From assembly GCA_002709565.1 (NCBI GenBank), contig PAPY01000008.1:49990-113989 (forward strand): a stretch of DNA of 64,000 nucleotides. The letters run 5' to 3'. The stretch is from Legionellales bacterium. GTDB lineage: Bacteria > Pseudomonadota > Gammaproteobacteria > UBA1113. The notes below the pieces were generated by a model. It made no database searches. It was not told the origin of the DNA and worked only from the letters and a program-made list of their open reading frames with translations. Positions 33,997 through 42,985 of the stretch are shown in pieces. Every line of letters begins with the position of its first letter. The stretch's first letter is position 1. The position numbers and the translations under genes were made by a program.

Positions 33997-36018
33997 TTGG
34001 ACAAAATTATCAAGCCGTTTCAATTACAAAGTTCGTTTACCCCCGCTGGCGATCAGCCGGCGGCAATTAAAACACTGGTACAAGGACTCAAAGATGGCTT
34101 ATCACACCAGACCCTATTAGGGGTGACGGGTTCCGGCAAGACCTTCACCATGGCCCATGTTATCGAGCACCTGCAAAAGCCGACGATTATTTTGGCCCCC
34201 AATAAAACCTTAGCCGCGCAACTGTACGGTGAGATGCGGGAGTTTTTCCCCAAGAACGCTGTTGAGTATTTTGTGTCGTACTACGATTACTATCAACCAG
34301 AAGCCTATGTGCCAACCTCGGATACTTTTATCGAAAAAGACGCCTCGGTAAATGAGCATATTGAACAAATGCGCTTGTCTGCCACCAAGGCTTTATTGGA
34401 ACGCCGCGATGCGGTAATTGTAGCGACAGTGTCGGCAATTTATGGTTTGGGTGACCCAAAAGCTTATCTCAGTATGGTGTTGCATTTAAGCCGCGGTGAG
34501 CAAATCGACCAACGTAAAATTCTCCGTGGTCTTGCGGAGTTGCAATACACCCGTAACGATATGCACCTACAGCGAGCAACTTATCGCGTGCGTGGTGATG
34601 TCATTGATATTTTCCCGGCGGAGTCTGACAAAGATGCGGTGCGTATCGAATTATTTGATGAAGAAATCGAAAATATCAGTTATTTTGATCCCTTGACTGG
34701 CGAGATATTGCAGCGTCTACCACGGATCACTATTTATCCCAAATCCCATTACGTCACGCCACGTCAGCGGGTGTTGGATACCATTGATCTGATCAAAGAA
34801 GAATTAGCCGAGCGCTTAAAGCAATTTCGCGATAATAACAAACTGGTCGAGGCGCAACGCTTAGAGCAGCGGGCGCGGTTTGATATTGAGATGTTGAACG
34901 AGTTAGGGTATTGCAACGGTGTGGAGAATTATTCCCGTTATTTATCAGGTCGTGGTGAAGGGGAGCCGCCACCGACGTTATTTGATTATTTGCCGGAAGA
35001 CTCCCTGTTAATTATCGATGAGTCCCATGTGACGGTGCCGCAATTGGGCGGCATGTACCGCGGCGATCGGGCACGTAAAGAAACCTTGGTCGAATACGGT
35101 TTTCGTTTGCCTTCGGCATTGGATAATCGGCCGTTGCGGTTTGATGAATTTGAAGCACGCTCGCCGCAAACGGTCTTTGTCTCAGCGACACCTGGCCCCT
35201 ACGAAGTAGAATACTCCGGTGCGATAGCAGAACAAATTGTGCGTCCAACGGGCTTGGTCGATCCAGACGTTGACATTCGTCCCGTTGCTAGCCAAGTGGA
35301 TGACTTGTTATCTGAAATTCGTTTGCGGGTAGCGGTGAGAGAGCGGGTACTTGTTACCACACTCACAAAACGCATGGCGGAAGATTTGACAGAGTATTTA
35401 GGCGAGCATGGTATTGCCGTGCGTTATTTGCATTCCGATGTTGATACCGTGGAGCGGGTCGAAATTTTGCGGGATTTACGTCATGGCGCCTTTGATGTAT
35501 TGGTGGGAATTAATTTATTGCGTGAAGGGTTAGACTTGCCAGAAGTTTCATTGGTCGCCATTCTCGATGCGGATAAAGAAGGCTTTTTGCGATCGGATAG
35601 ATCCCTGATTCAAACCATGGGACGAGCCGCTCGTAATATCAACGGTAAAGTGATCATGTATGCAGACAAGGTGACGGGGTCGATGGAACGTGCATTAGCA
35701 GAAACCGAACGCCGCCGCAAAAAACAAGAAGCCTACAACAAAGAACATAACATCGAACCCCAAGGTATCAAGAAAGCCGTACAAGATATCATGGAAGGTG
35801 CGCGTCCTGAAGGCTTGCCGTCATCGGTGCGATTTGCCAAAGTTGCTGAGACCCGTGCGCAATACGCGCAATTAAGCCCAGCCGAAGTCAAAAAGCAAAT
35901 TGCCGACATGGAAGCGAAAATGTTCGAGCACGCTAAGAATCTTGAGTTCGAACAAGCCGCCAAACTCCGCGATGAAATCGCCCATTTACAGGATGGGGTT
36001 TTGGGGTTGGAGACGTAA
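33997..36018 (+). CDS. uvrB: Excinuclease ABC subunit B (UvrB)
   Basis: This 673-aa helicase-like subunit of nucleotide excision repair loads on damaged DNA with UvrA and recruits UvrC. Motifs: Walker [11 protein letters not shown] (about residues 38-47), the beta-hairpin [12 protein letters not shown] (about 92-103), DEAD-like [18 protein letters not shown], helicase motif VI region QTMGRAARN and the C-terminal UVR motif [20 protein letters not shown]. The start is TTG at 33997 with AGAGGTGAG eight bases upstream; no ATG fits. No LexA box was recognised upstream. Confidence 0.96.
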   Translation: MDKIIKPFQLQSSFTPAGDQPAAIKTLVQGLKDGLSHQTLLGVTGSGKTFTMAHVIEHLQKPTIILAPNKTLAAQLYGEMREFFPKNAVEYFVSYYDYYQPEAYVPTSDTFIEKDASVNEHIEQMRLSATKALLERRDAVIVATVSAIYGLGDPKAYLSMVLHLSRGEQIDQRKILRGLAELQYTRNDMHLQRATYRVRGDVIDIFPAESDKDAVRIELFDEEIENISYFDPLTGEILQRLPRITIYPKSHYVTPRQRVLDTIDLIKEELAERLKQFRDNNKLVEAQRLEQRARFDIEMLNELGYCNGVENYSRYLSGRGEGEPPPTLFDYLPEDSLLIIDESHVTVPQLGGMYRGDRARKETLVEYGFRLPSALDNRPLRFDEFEARSPQTVFVSATPGPYEVEYSGAIAEQIVRPTGLVDPDVDIRPVASQVDDLLSEIRLRVAVRERVLVTTLTKRMAEDLTEYLGEHGIAVRYLHSDVDTVERVEILRDLRHGAFDVLVGINLLREGLDLPEVSLVAILDADKEGFLRSDRSLIQTMGRAARNINGKVIMYADKVTGSMERALAETERRRKKQEAYNKEHNIEPQGIKKAVQDIMEGARPEGLPSSVRFAKVAETRAQYAQLSPAEVKKQIADMEAKMFEHAKNLEFEQAAKLRDEIAHLQDGVLGLET

Positions 36019-36169
36019 TATTTTCTCTGGCAGTATTAGTCGGGCTTTAGGGGGCGGGCATCAAGATTTCGATGCAATCATGGGTTGATCCTTGTCGCCA
36101 AGGCTATGGATGTCCTTAGCAGCGGCTTGAAGGGGTTAATGCCGGGCTAAGCTGGATAAGCATAGAACT

Positions 36170-36187
36170 AGCCGCCCGTAGGCGGCT
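36170..36187. terminator. GC-rich hairpin in the uvrB/36.2-kb gap
   Basis: AGCCGCC-CGTA-GGCGGCT forms a perfect 7-bp stem with a tetraloop, 20 bases beyond the end of the secreted-protein gene. It lacks a clear T-run on either strand, so terminator function is uncertain. Confidence 0.4.
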
Positions 36188-36206
36188 ATCGCTCTAAAAG
36201 TTCAAT

Positions 36207-36578
36207 CTACGAAAATGCAGCAGTGGCTTTATGGCCTTGTTTTTGCTGAAAATCCGTAAAATTATCATTGTATTGTCGGCAAAACTCACCGACTCGCATA
36301 TTGCTATCAGCAATTAGCGTAGACTCATCACATTTTTTGGCGCTGACATAAGGCCCTTCTTTTTTGAGTTGATTGGTCTTGTTGCAGGCTGAGTCACTGA
36401 CTTCCCAATATTGGAATAAATCACTCTTTTGCGCATTACAACAAACAAATAGTGGCGTGCCAGCAATTTTGTTATTGTTTTTTTTGTCTTTACAGTAAGC
36501 CTGTTGGGCATTGCCCGCAAAGGCAGAGGCGCTAAATGCTAGCAAACCGACAGATAGGATGGTGGTGAATTTATTCAT
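36207..36578 (-). CDS. Secreted cysteine-rich protein (123 aa)
   Basis: MNKFTTILSVGLLAFSASAFA is a classical Sec signal peptide with AFA cleavage near residue 21. The mature protein (about 100 aa) has six Cys (in QAYCKD, FVCCNAQ, DSACNK, KKCDES, GEFCRQY) and so probably forms disulfides in the periplasm or outside. It is basic and polar with several Asn/Lys-rich stretches. AGGAG stands seven bases before ATG 36578; an ATG 15 bases earlier overlaps that site. No family recognised. It stands alone, divergent from the 637-aa ankyrin/membrane gene. Confidence 0.65.
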   Translation of the reverse strand: MNKFTTILSVGLLAFSASAFAGNAQQAYCKDKKNNNKIAGTPLFVCCNAQKSDLFQYWEVSDSACNKTNQLKKEGPYVSAKKCDESTLIADSNMRVGEFCRQYNDNFTDFQQKQGHKATAAFS

Positions 36579-36727
36579 GATAATGCTCCTCATAGTGAAA
36601 CTGTCATTACAGTATAGGCAAGGTTTGGAGAAAATGTTGGTTTATTTCTGGGGCGTTTGTAACGTTTTGCAATCGTAAATTTTCTGTGCTTTAATCGCGC
36701 CGTCATAATTATCACAAGAGGTCGGCG

Positions 36728-38641
36728 ATGTATCCTTATCAACGTGTTTTTCAGATTTTATCCGATAAAAAAGGCAGAAATCAAACTGGCGAACGTCATG
36801 AATATTTATCAAGTCTGCTAAGTAACTCGCAGCTGCTAGGGCTTGTTGATCCTTCCTCTCAAACTAACGATAGCGAGACCGATACTTCAAAAACTGAGCC
36901 GCGTAAATCTTTTCCTTTTGCAACTGAAAAGGGAAGTACACTCTTGCATATGGCTTGTCACGCTGGAAATTGGGATTTGTTGGAAGATATATTGTCTTTT
37001 CGCTATGAACACAATGGAGAAGATGTTTATCCTTTTGTTGAAATAATTAATGAGCTTGATAGCGAAGGCGAAACCGTTTGTCATTATTTAGTGAAAGCCA
37101 ATAAAGTTGATACTCTCGGATCTATTTTTGAAAAGTTCTCATTTGGTATTAATCCGTTTGTCTTAAACCGAGAGAGTGAGACGCTTTGTGAGGTTGCAAA
37201 TTACGCGGCACACCCAACGGATGCAAGTCTAGGCAATATGGCGATGGTTAAGCTGTTTGCCAGACAGCAGTGTTTTATCGGTACGACATTAACTGAACTC
37301 GATGTATCCATAACAGAGGATATGGAAGTGCTTGCACTGGGAAGTTTTCTTGATGTTGATGAGGATCATATGCCCCACACGCGTTTAATTCATAGTTTTG
37401 ACGATTATGGGCAGCGTGCAATGCCATCTGTTTATGGGGTTGTAGAGAATGATCAGGGCTCTATAGATGTCCCACCGGGAAACAAAGCTACGCCGCGACA
37501 GTTAACAGACGGTGAAAAACGCTTGTATTCTCATCGTTTAGCGCAAGCATTTAACGCCCTGTGCCATAGCCGTGTTGTGGTGATGGCTTCTTATAAGCAA
37601 TTTATTGCGCTAGACGGTGCTATCGGAATCAGATTGGATCGAGAAGGACTTCTCGAATTTAACAAACCTACCCATGAATCACTTGAAAAGCCATTGCACT
37701 ATATCGCAACATTAGCGCAAATTGCTAAATTACAAGAAGACTTAGGGTTGTTGCTGCGCGGCCTTAACGCAAGAGAAAAGTACCGTAGAAACATAACGGG
37801 TACTTTAGCTTGCCCGCTTGCAATAATATTTATTGTTATGCCGCTTACAATCCCAATAGTGACGATAGATATTTGGTTTCTCTATTACCTTTTTGCTTTG
37901 TCTGATCTTCATTTCTTCGATACATTTTGGCATGGTTTATTAACAATAATTGGCGTTCCTGTTGCTACTATATTGGCAACCCTAACAGCTTATTTTGCTG
38001 TCGCCGTAGCTGGGCTTATTATAGCCTCACCTTTTATTGGTGCATGGATTTGCCTATATCAGTGTGTGTTAGAAAATTGGCTTAAGCAGCTTGAGCAGGA
38101 GCATGATCTGGATATAACAGCATACCCGCTCAAGATTGCTGTTGTTGAAAGGCTCTTTGAAGGTCAGTTATTACGTGAAGTATTAGCCTACCTAGAAGCT
38201 AACCCCGTTACTGCCAGCAGATATCAGAGGACTATCGTTCATGCCTCACAAATGTATGAAATTACTTTTGCTAATGCGAAACAATTAGTCGAGGAGCTGC
38301 AAGCAATTTCTGCAGAGCTGTTACAAGGAGCTGACTTCCTTCAAGACGCTGCTGTAAAAGCTTCACTTGAAGCTGAACTGCGGTTGCTGCAGACTGAGGA
38401 TGATACATCATCAGCAGCATCTTTAGACTCTGAAACTTCGTCAGCATCAGCTAGTGATAATTCTGCCCATTATCCACAAGCGATGTTCAACCGCCTAAGA
38501 CGGCGTCTTGGCGAACAGCTACACTCTGACTTTCAAGAGTTACAAGAAGTTGTCGTTGAGCATGGCGAAGAGGAAGACGACTTACTTAGAGCTGGTACAA
38601 CAGGGCCAGGTTACGGTGCAGTGGGCACCACCATACACTAG
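36728..38641 (+). CDS. Ankyrin-like membrane protein (637 aa), effector-like
   Basis: The N-terminal half contains one or two ankyrin-type units: KGSTLLHMACHAGNWDLLED (about residues 68-87) and EGETVCHYLVKANKVDTLGS. A hydrophobic block of about 95 residues (about 358-452) follows, with three or four membrane helices, including TLACPLAIIFIVMPLTIPIV and VAVAGLIIASPFIGAWICLY. The C-terminal part is a coiled coil and then an acidic, Ser-rich region ending near GEEEDDLLRAG and a Gly-rich tail. There is no Sec signal. The combination of ankyrin, membrane hairpin and acidic tail suggests a protein acting on host membranes; that is inference. Confidence 0.6.
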   Translation: MYPYQRVFQILSDKKGRNQTGERHEYLSSLLSNSQLLGLVDPSSQTNDSETDTSKTEPRKSFPFATEKGSTLLHMACHAGNWDLLEDILSFRYEHNGEDVYPFVEIINELDSEGETVCHYLVKANKVDTLGSIFEKFSFGINPFVLNRESETLCEVANYAAHPTDASLGNMAMVKLFARQQCFIGTTLTELDVSITEDMEVLALGSFLDVDEDHMPHTRLIHSFDDYGQRAMPSVYGVVENDQGSIDVPPGNKATPRQLTDGEKRLYSHRLAQAFNALCHSRVVVMASYKQFIALDGAIGIRLDREGLLEFNKPTHESLEKPLHYIATLAQIAKLQEDLGLLLRGLNAREKYRRNITGTLACPLAIIFIVMPLTIPIVTIDIWFLYYLFALSDLHFFDTFWHGLLTIIGVPVATILATLTAYFAVAVAGLIIASPFIGAWICLYQCVLENWLKQLEQEHDLDITAYPLKIAVVERLFEGQLLREVLAYLEANPVTASRYQRTIVHASQMYEITFANAKQLVEELQAISAELLQGADFLQDAAVKASLEAELRLLQTEDDTSSAASLDSETSSASASDNSAHYPQAMFNRLRRRLGEQLHSDFQELQEVVVEHGEEEDDLLRAGTTGPGYGAVGTTIH

Positions 38642-38644
38642 TAG

Positions 38645-38673
38645 TTGAAATCTCCGGGAGCAAATGCTAAGTT
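38645..38673 (+). promoter_or_regulatory. Promoter of tRNA-Val
   Basis: TTGAAA (38645-38650) and TAAGTT (38668-38673) are 17 bases apart, with an extended TGC before the -10. The mature tRNA starts 12 bases later. Confidence 0.5.
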
Positions 38674-38684
38674 AGCGTCCCTCT

Positions 38685-38759
38685 AGGCACGTAGCTCAGT
38701 GGTAGAGCACCACCTTGACATGGTGGTGGTCGGTGGTTCGATCCCACTCGTGCCTACCA
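38685..38759 (+). tRNA. tRNA-Val (anticodon GAC)
   Basis: Acceptor AGGCACG/CGTGCCT, anticodon stem CCACC/GGTGG with loop TTGACAT (anticodon GAC), T-loop GTTCGATCC and an encoded CCA. It lies 32 bases before thrS, so read-through into the thrS operon is possible. Confidence 0.93.
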
Positions 38760-38791
38760 TTTTTTCTGTTCCCCGATGTTAGGAGCCCATA

Positions 38792-40714
38792 ATGCTGAGG
38801 ATCACATTACCTGACGGCAGCCAACGGCAATTTGAAGGTCCCGTCACTGTTGCAGACATTGCTGGCGATATTGGCGCTGGTCTAGCCAAGGCCGCCCTTG
38901 CCGGTACCGTTAACGGTCAATTAGTCGATACTTCTTTTACCGTCGCAGCTGATAGTGATGTGGCAATTATCACTGACCGTGATCCTGAAGGGCTTGAAGT
39001 GCTGCGGCATTCTTGTGCTCATTTATTGGCCCAGGCGGTGAAACAATTGTTCCCAACGGCGCAAGTCACCATCGGCCCCGTGGTCGAGTACGGTTTTTAT
39101 TATGACTTTGCCTTTGGTCGTTCGTTTACCCCTGAGGATTTGGAACGCATTGAAGCGAAGATGAAAGAATTAGCCAAACAGGATTTGCCTGTGAGTCGTC
39201 AAGAAATGGGGCGGGATGAGGCTATCCAATTCTTCCGTGATATGGGCGAGGAATACAAAGCCAAAATTATTGAAGATATACCTGAAGATGAGACGCTAAG
39301 TCTCTATCAGCAAGGGGATTTTATTGATTTATGCCGTGGTCCCCATGTGCCGAGTACGGGGCGTCTTAAAGCCTTCAAATTGATGAAGCTGGCCGGTGCC
39401 TATTGGCGCGGGGATGCCAATAATGAAATGCTGCAGCGGATTTATGGGACAGCCTGGGCGAATAAGAAAGACTTACAAGCGCACCTGGAGCGCCTCGAAG
39501 AAGCCGAGAAGCGCGATCACCGTAAGCTCGGTAAGCAGTTAGATTTGTTTCATTTCCAGGATATTGCCCCTGGTATGGCTTATTGGCACCCTAAGGGTTG
39601 GTCAATTTACCAAGTCATCGAGCAATATATCCGCAGCAAGTTGAAAAAGTACAGCTACAATGAGATCCGTACCCCTCAGCTCGCTGATAGGAGCTTATGG
39701 GAGAAGTCAGGCCACTGGGACAAATACCACGAAGAAATGTTTATAACCCAGTCTGAGGACCGCACTTTCGCGATAAAGCCCATGAACTGTCCCGGCCATG
39801 TCCAGGTTTTTAAACAGGGTTTTCACTCTTATCGGGATTTACCCATGCGTCTGGCGGAATTTGGTTCCTGTCACCGGGATGAGCCGTCAGGCACACTGCA
39901 TGGCTTGATGCGGGTGCGTAACTTCGTCCAAGATGATGCTCATATCTTCTGTACCGAGGACCAAATCCAATCCGAAGTCAGCCAAATGCTAGAATTCGTG
40001 TTCGAGGTCTACAAAGATTTCGGCTTTACCGATTTAATCTTCAAATTATCCACCCGGCCAGAGCGGCGTATCGGCTCTGATGCCATCTGGGATAAAGCCG
40101 AGAAGGCGCTCGAAATTGCCCTAGATAACAAAGGCTTAGACTGGGAACTTAATCCAGGCGATGGGGCATTCTATGGTCCCAAAATTGATTTCTCAGTGCG
40201 GGATTGCCTGGAACGGGTTTGGCAATGTGCCACTATCCAAGTGGATTTTTCGATGCCAGAACGCTTAGGTGCCACCTATGTTGCCGAAGATGGCTCTCGC
40301 CAGCATCCTGTGATGCTGCATCGAGCTATATTGGGCTCTGTGGAGCGCTTTATGGGGGTTCTCATCGAGCATTACGCCGGTAAATTACCCACCTGGTTGG
40401 CGCCAAATCAGGTCGTAGTCATGAATATTACCGATAGGCAGGCCGAATATTGCAAAAAAATCACTGAATCATTGAAAAATCTTGGATTTAGGGCCATTTC
40501 GGACTTGAGAAATGAGAAGATTGGCTTTAAAATCCGCGAGCATACTCTACAAAGGGTTCCCTATCAGCTAGTTATCGGTGACAAAGAACTTGAAGCCGAG
40601 ACATTATCTGTCAGAACTCAGAGTGGTGACGATTTAGGCGCGATGTCATTAGCACAATTTACCGAGGTGCTAGAACGTGATATCGCCAGTTTTAGTGGTA
40701 CAGCGGAGGAATAG
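38792..40714 (+). CDS. thrS: Threonine-tRNA ligase
   Basis: A 640-aa class II synthetase with the full four-part build: TGS domain (residues 1-62), editing domain with [16 protein letters not shown] (zinc-type HxxxH) and the SxHVPST-like [10 protein letters not shown], catalytic core (motif 2 [20 protein letters not shown], with zinc Cys in KPMNCPGHV), and the C-terminal anticodon-binding domain. The length is usual (E. coli 642). AGGAG precedes the ATG. It leads the operon thrS-infC-rpmI-rplT. The stop TAG (40712-40714) is four bases before the AUU start of infC. Confidence 0.96.
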   Translation: MLRITLPDGSQRQFEGPVTVADIAGDIGAGLAKAALAGTVNGQLVDTSFTVAADSDVAIITDRDPEGLEVLRHSCAHLLAQAVKQLFPTAQVTIGPVVEYGFYYDFAFGRSFTPEDLERIEAKMKELAKQDLPVSRQEMGRDEAIQFFRDMGEEYKAKIIEDIPEDETLSLYQQGDFIDLCRGPHVPSTGRLKAFKLMKLAGAYWRGDANNEMLQRIYGTAWANKKDLQAHLERLEEAEKRDHRKLGKQLDLFHFQDIAPGMAYWHPKGWSIYQVIEQYIRSKLKKYSYNEIRTPQLADRSLWEKSGHWDKYHEEMFITQSEDRTFAIKPMNCPGHVQVFKQGFHSYRDLPMRLAEFGSCHRDEPSGTLHGLMRVRNFVQDDAHIFCTEDQIQSEVSQMLEFVFEVYKDFGFTDLIFKLSTRPERRIGSDAIWDKAEKALEIALDNKGLDWELNPGDGAFYGPKIDFSVRDCLERVWQCATIQVDFSMPERLGATYVAEDGSRQHPVMLHRAILGSVERFMGVLIEHYAGKLPTWLAPNQVVVMNITDRQAEYCKKITESLKNLGFRAISDLRNEKIGFKIREHTLQRVPYQLVIGDKELEAETLSVRTQSGDDLGAMSLAQFTEVLERDIASFSGTAEE

Positions 40715-40717
40715 ACA

Positions 40718-41248
40718 ATTAGTTCCACAATGGATAAAAAGAAACCCAGGGTCAATCGTGAGATCCGGGTGAGTGAGGTTCGAGTTATCGATGCCGAGGG
40801 TGAACAGGTTGGGGTAATGCCCACCAGTGACGCTCTCAAACGCGCTGAAGATGCTGGCCTTGATCTGGTGGAAGTCTCACCGAATGCTAAGCCGCCCGTG
40901 TGCACTATTGTTGATTACGGTAAATACCAATATCAGCAGAAAAAGCGCGCCGCTGAAGCGAAAAAGAAACAAGTCGTCACAAAGGTAAAAGAAGTCAAAT
41001 TCCGTCCAGTGACGGAAGAAGGGGATTATCAGGTAAAACTACGCAACCTGATACGTTTCCTAGAGCATGGGGACAAGGTCAAGGTAACAATTCGTTTCCG
41101 TGGCCGTGAAATGTCTCACCAGGAGTTAGGTCGTGATCTATTGGCGCGTGTGCGCGAAGATGCTGCTGAGTATGGCACCGTCGAGCAAATGCCCCAGGTA
41201 GAAGGCCGACAAATGGTGATGGTCATTGGTCCTAAGAGAAAAAAGTAG
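40718..41248 (+). CDS. infC: Translation initiation factor IF-3, AUU start
   Basis: IF-3 binds the 30S subunit, prevents 70S assembly and checks the start codon. The protein has both domains: N-domain [20 protein letters not shown], linker of Lys/Gln, and C-domain with [20 protein letters not shown] and [13 protein letters not shown]. The best start is ATT at 40718, in frame and 7 bases after GGAGGA (40705-40710). The next ATG (40730) lies about 20 bases from that site. AUU initiation of infC is known in E. coli, where IF-3 represses its own synthesis by rejecting AUU. The predicted length is 176 aa with this start. Confidence 0.92.
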   Translation: MSSTMDKKKPRVNREIRVSEVRVIDAEGEQVGVMPTSDALKRAEDAGLDLVEVSPNAKPPVCTIVDYGKYQYQQKKRAAEAKKKQVVTKVKEVKFRPVTEEGDYQVKLRNLIRFLEHGDKVKVTIRFRGREMSHQELGRDLLARVREDAAEYGTVEQMPQVEGRQMVMVIGPKRKK

Positions 41249-41302
41249 TGTAAATATACAAAACAATAGTTTTGTGAACAACAAATAGCGGAGTGAATTA
41301 TC

Positions 41303-41497
41303 ATGCCAAAAATGAAAACCAAAAGTGGTGCAGCGAAGCGCTTCAAGCGCACAGCTAACGGCTTTAAACACCGTCGTACCAATCGCGCACACATCCTAAC
41401 CAAAAAAGCCAAAAAGCGTAAACGTCATTTACGCGGCACGAATCAGGTTACGAAGTGTGAAGTCAAAACCGTCGTTAAGATGTTAGCTGATCATTAA
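41303..41497 (+). CDS. rpmI: 50S ribosomal protein L35
   Basis: A 64-aa highly basic protein with the L35 signature [20 protein letters not shown] at the N-terminus and [15 protein letters not shown] in the middle. It sits in the standard infC-rpmI-rplT order, 54 bases after infC. In E. coli, L20 represses rpmI-rplT translation through a structure in this leader; I did not resolve such a structure here. Confidence 0.95.
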   Translation: MPKMKTKSGAAKRFKRTANGFKHRRTNRAHILTKKAKKRKRHLRGTNQVTKCEVKTVVKMLADH

Positions 41498-41512
41498 TTT
41501 GGGAGAAGAAGA

Positions 41513-41878
41513 ATGGCAAGAGTTAAACGCGGCGTTAACGCCAAAGCACGCCACAAAAAAGTATTAAAAAAAGCCAAAGGCTATCAAGGTGCCCGCTCAC
41601 GGGTCTACCGAGTTGCCAAACAGGCAGTTATCAAAGCCGGTCAATACGCATACCGTGACCGTCGCACCAAAAAGCGCCAATTCCGTGCCCTTTGGATCAC
41701 GCGTATTAATGCGGGTGTGAGAGAGCATGGCATGATCTACAGCCGATTCATCAATGGCCTCAACAAAGCCGGTATCGAACTGGATCGTAAAGTGTTGGCA
41801 GACATGGCAGTGCACGATAAAGACGGTTTTGCAGCTATCGTAGAGCAAGCAAAGTCAGCACTGGCTGCGGCGGAATAA
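41513..41878 (+). CDS. rplT: 50S ribosomal protein L20
   Basis: A 121-aa basic protein with the L20 marks [40 protein letters not shown] and the globular C-terminal domain ([20 protein letters not shown]). It is an early 23S rRNA binding protein and, in E. coli, autogenous repressor of this operon. It begins 15 bases after rpmI with GGGAGAAG upstream. A strong intrinsic terminator follows it. Confidence 0.96.
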   Translation: MARVKRGVNAKARHKKVLKKAKGYQGARSRVYRVAKQAVIKAGQYAYRDRRTKKRQFRALWITRINAGVREHGMIYSRFINGLNKAGIELDRKVLADMAVHDKDGFAAIVEQAKSALAAAE

Positions 41879-41908
41879 GCATTAGACGATTTTCGTTATA
41901 ATGATCCC

Positions 41909-41938
41909 AAAAAAGCGGTGCTGGTCACCGCTTTTTTT
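41909..41938 (+). terminator. Terminator/attenuator between rplT and pheS
   Basis: AAAAAAGCGGTG-CTGGT-CACCGCTTTTTT is a perfect 12-bp stem ending in a T-run. A TATAAT box (41897-41902) lies just upstream. In E. coli a pheM leader peptide controls this position; here the only short frame over the hairpin has a single Phe, so classical attenuation is not supported. Confidence 0.88.
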
Positions 41939-41955
41939 ATGTTGAGAAGGGAACC

Positions 41956-42975
41956 ATGCAAAAATTAACTGATATTCTTGAACAAGCAAAACAACAAATT
42001 GCTGCGGCGGCTGATCTGGCGGCACTTGATACGGTACGGGTGAAATGCCTGGGCAAACAAGGGGAGCTCACCGAGATCTTAAAAGGCCTCGGCAAATTAC
42101 CCCCGGAAGAACGCCCCAAAGTTGGCGAAGCTGTCAATATCGCCAAGCAAGAATTACAAGGCTTAATCAACGACAAAAAATCAGCCTTTGAGCGCGAGAT
42201 CTTAAATGCCAAACTGGCCGGTGAAACCATCGATGTCACCTTGCCAGGACGCCTGAGTAATGTCGGCACGTTACATCCCGTCAGCAAGGTGCGCGCGCGC
42301 GTCGAAGAGTATTTCAAACATCGAGGTTTTGAGATTGTTGATGGGCCTGAGATTGAAGACGAATATTACAATTTCGAGGCCTTGAATATTCCGGCTCACC
42401 ATCCAGCACGGGCGATGCATGATACGTTTTATTTTGCCGATGGTTTAGTGCTGCGTACCCATACCTCCAATGTGCAAATCCGTTATATGGAAGACAACCC
42501 GCCGCCATTGCGGATGGTGTCTTTGGGGCGCGTGTACCGGTGTGATTCTGATGTCACCCACACGCCAATGTTCCATCAGGCGGAATTACTCGTCATCAAC
42601 GAAACCGCTAATTTTGCTGAGCTCAAAGGCTTGATTGTGGACTTCATGCAGTTTTTCTTCGAGCAAGATTTGCAAATGCGCTTTCGTCCGTCGTATTTTC
42701 CATTCACGGAGCCTTCTGCAGAGGCTGACATCCAATGTGTGATTTGCCAGGCGGAGGATCCTAATTGTCGTGTGTGCGGCGGTAGTGGTTGGTTAGAGAT
42801 CTTAGGTTGCGGCATGGTCCATCCTAATGTGTTGAAAGCCGTTGGTGTGGACAGTGAAAAATACCGCGGTTACGCTTTTGGTCTTGGGCTTGATAGGCTT
42901 GCGATGTTGCGTTATGGCATTAATGATTTGCGTTTATTCTTCGAAAGCGATGTGCGCTTCTTGAAACAATTTTAA
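41956..42975 (+). CDS. pheS: Phenylalanine-tRNA ligase alpha subunit
   Basis: A 339-aa catalytic subunit of the (alpha beta)2 enzyme. After an N-terminal coiled coil (residues 1-85), the class II core shows [29 protein letters not shown], the [19 protein letters not shown] motif 2/3 region and [18 protein letters not shown] (motif 3). A zinc-like CxxC appears in [19 protein letters not shown]. It is followed by pheT after 10 bases. AGAAGGGAACC stands before the ATG. Confidence 0.96.
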   Translation: MQKLTDILEQAKQQIAAAADLAALDTVRVKCLGKQGELTEILKGLGKLPPEERPKVGEAVNIAKQELQGLINDKKSAFEREILNAKLAGETIDVTLPGRLSNVGTLHPVSKVRARVEEYFKHRGFEIVDGPEIEDEYYNFEALNIPAHHPARAMHDTFYFADGLVLRTHTSNVQIRYMEDNPPPLRMVSLGRVYRCDSDVTHTPMFHQAELLVINETANFAELKGLIVDFMQFFFEQDLQMRFRPSYFPFTEPSAEADIQCVICQAEDPNCRVCGGSGWLEILGCGMVHPNVLKAVGVDSEKYRGYAFGLGLDRLAMLRYGINDLRLFFESDVRFLKQF

Positions 42976-42985
42976 GGAACCAGCG

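Noticed and set aside
41895..41955. pheM-like leader peptide before pheS
   Set aside because: The short frame from ATG 41901 has one Phe, no ribosome-binding site and runs through the terminator stem itself; only the terminator is supported.
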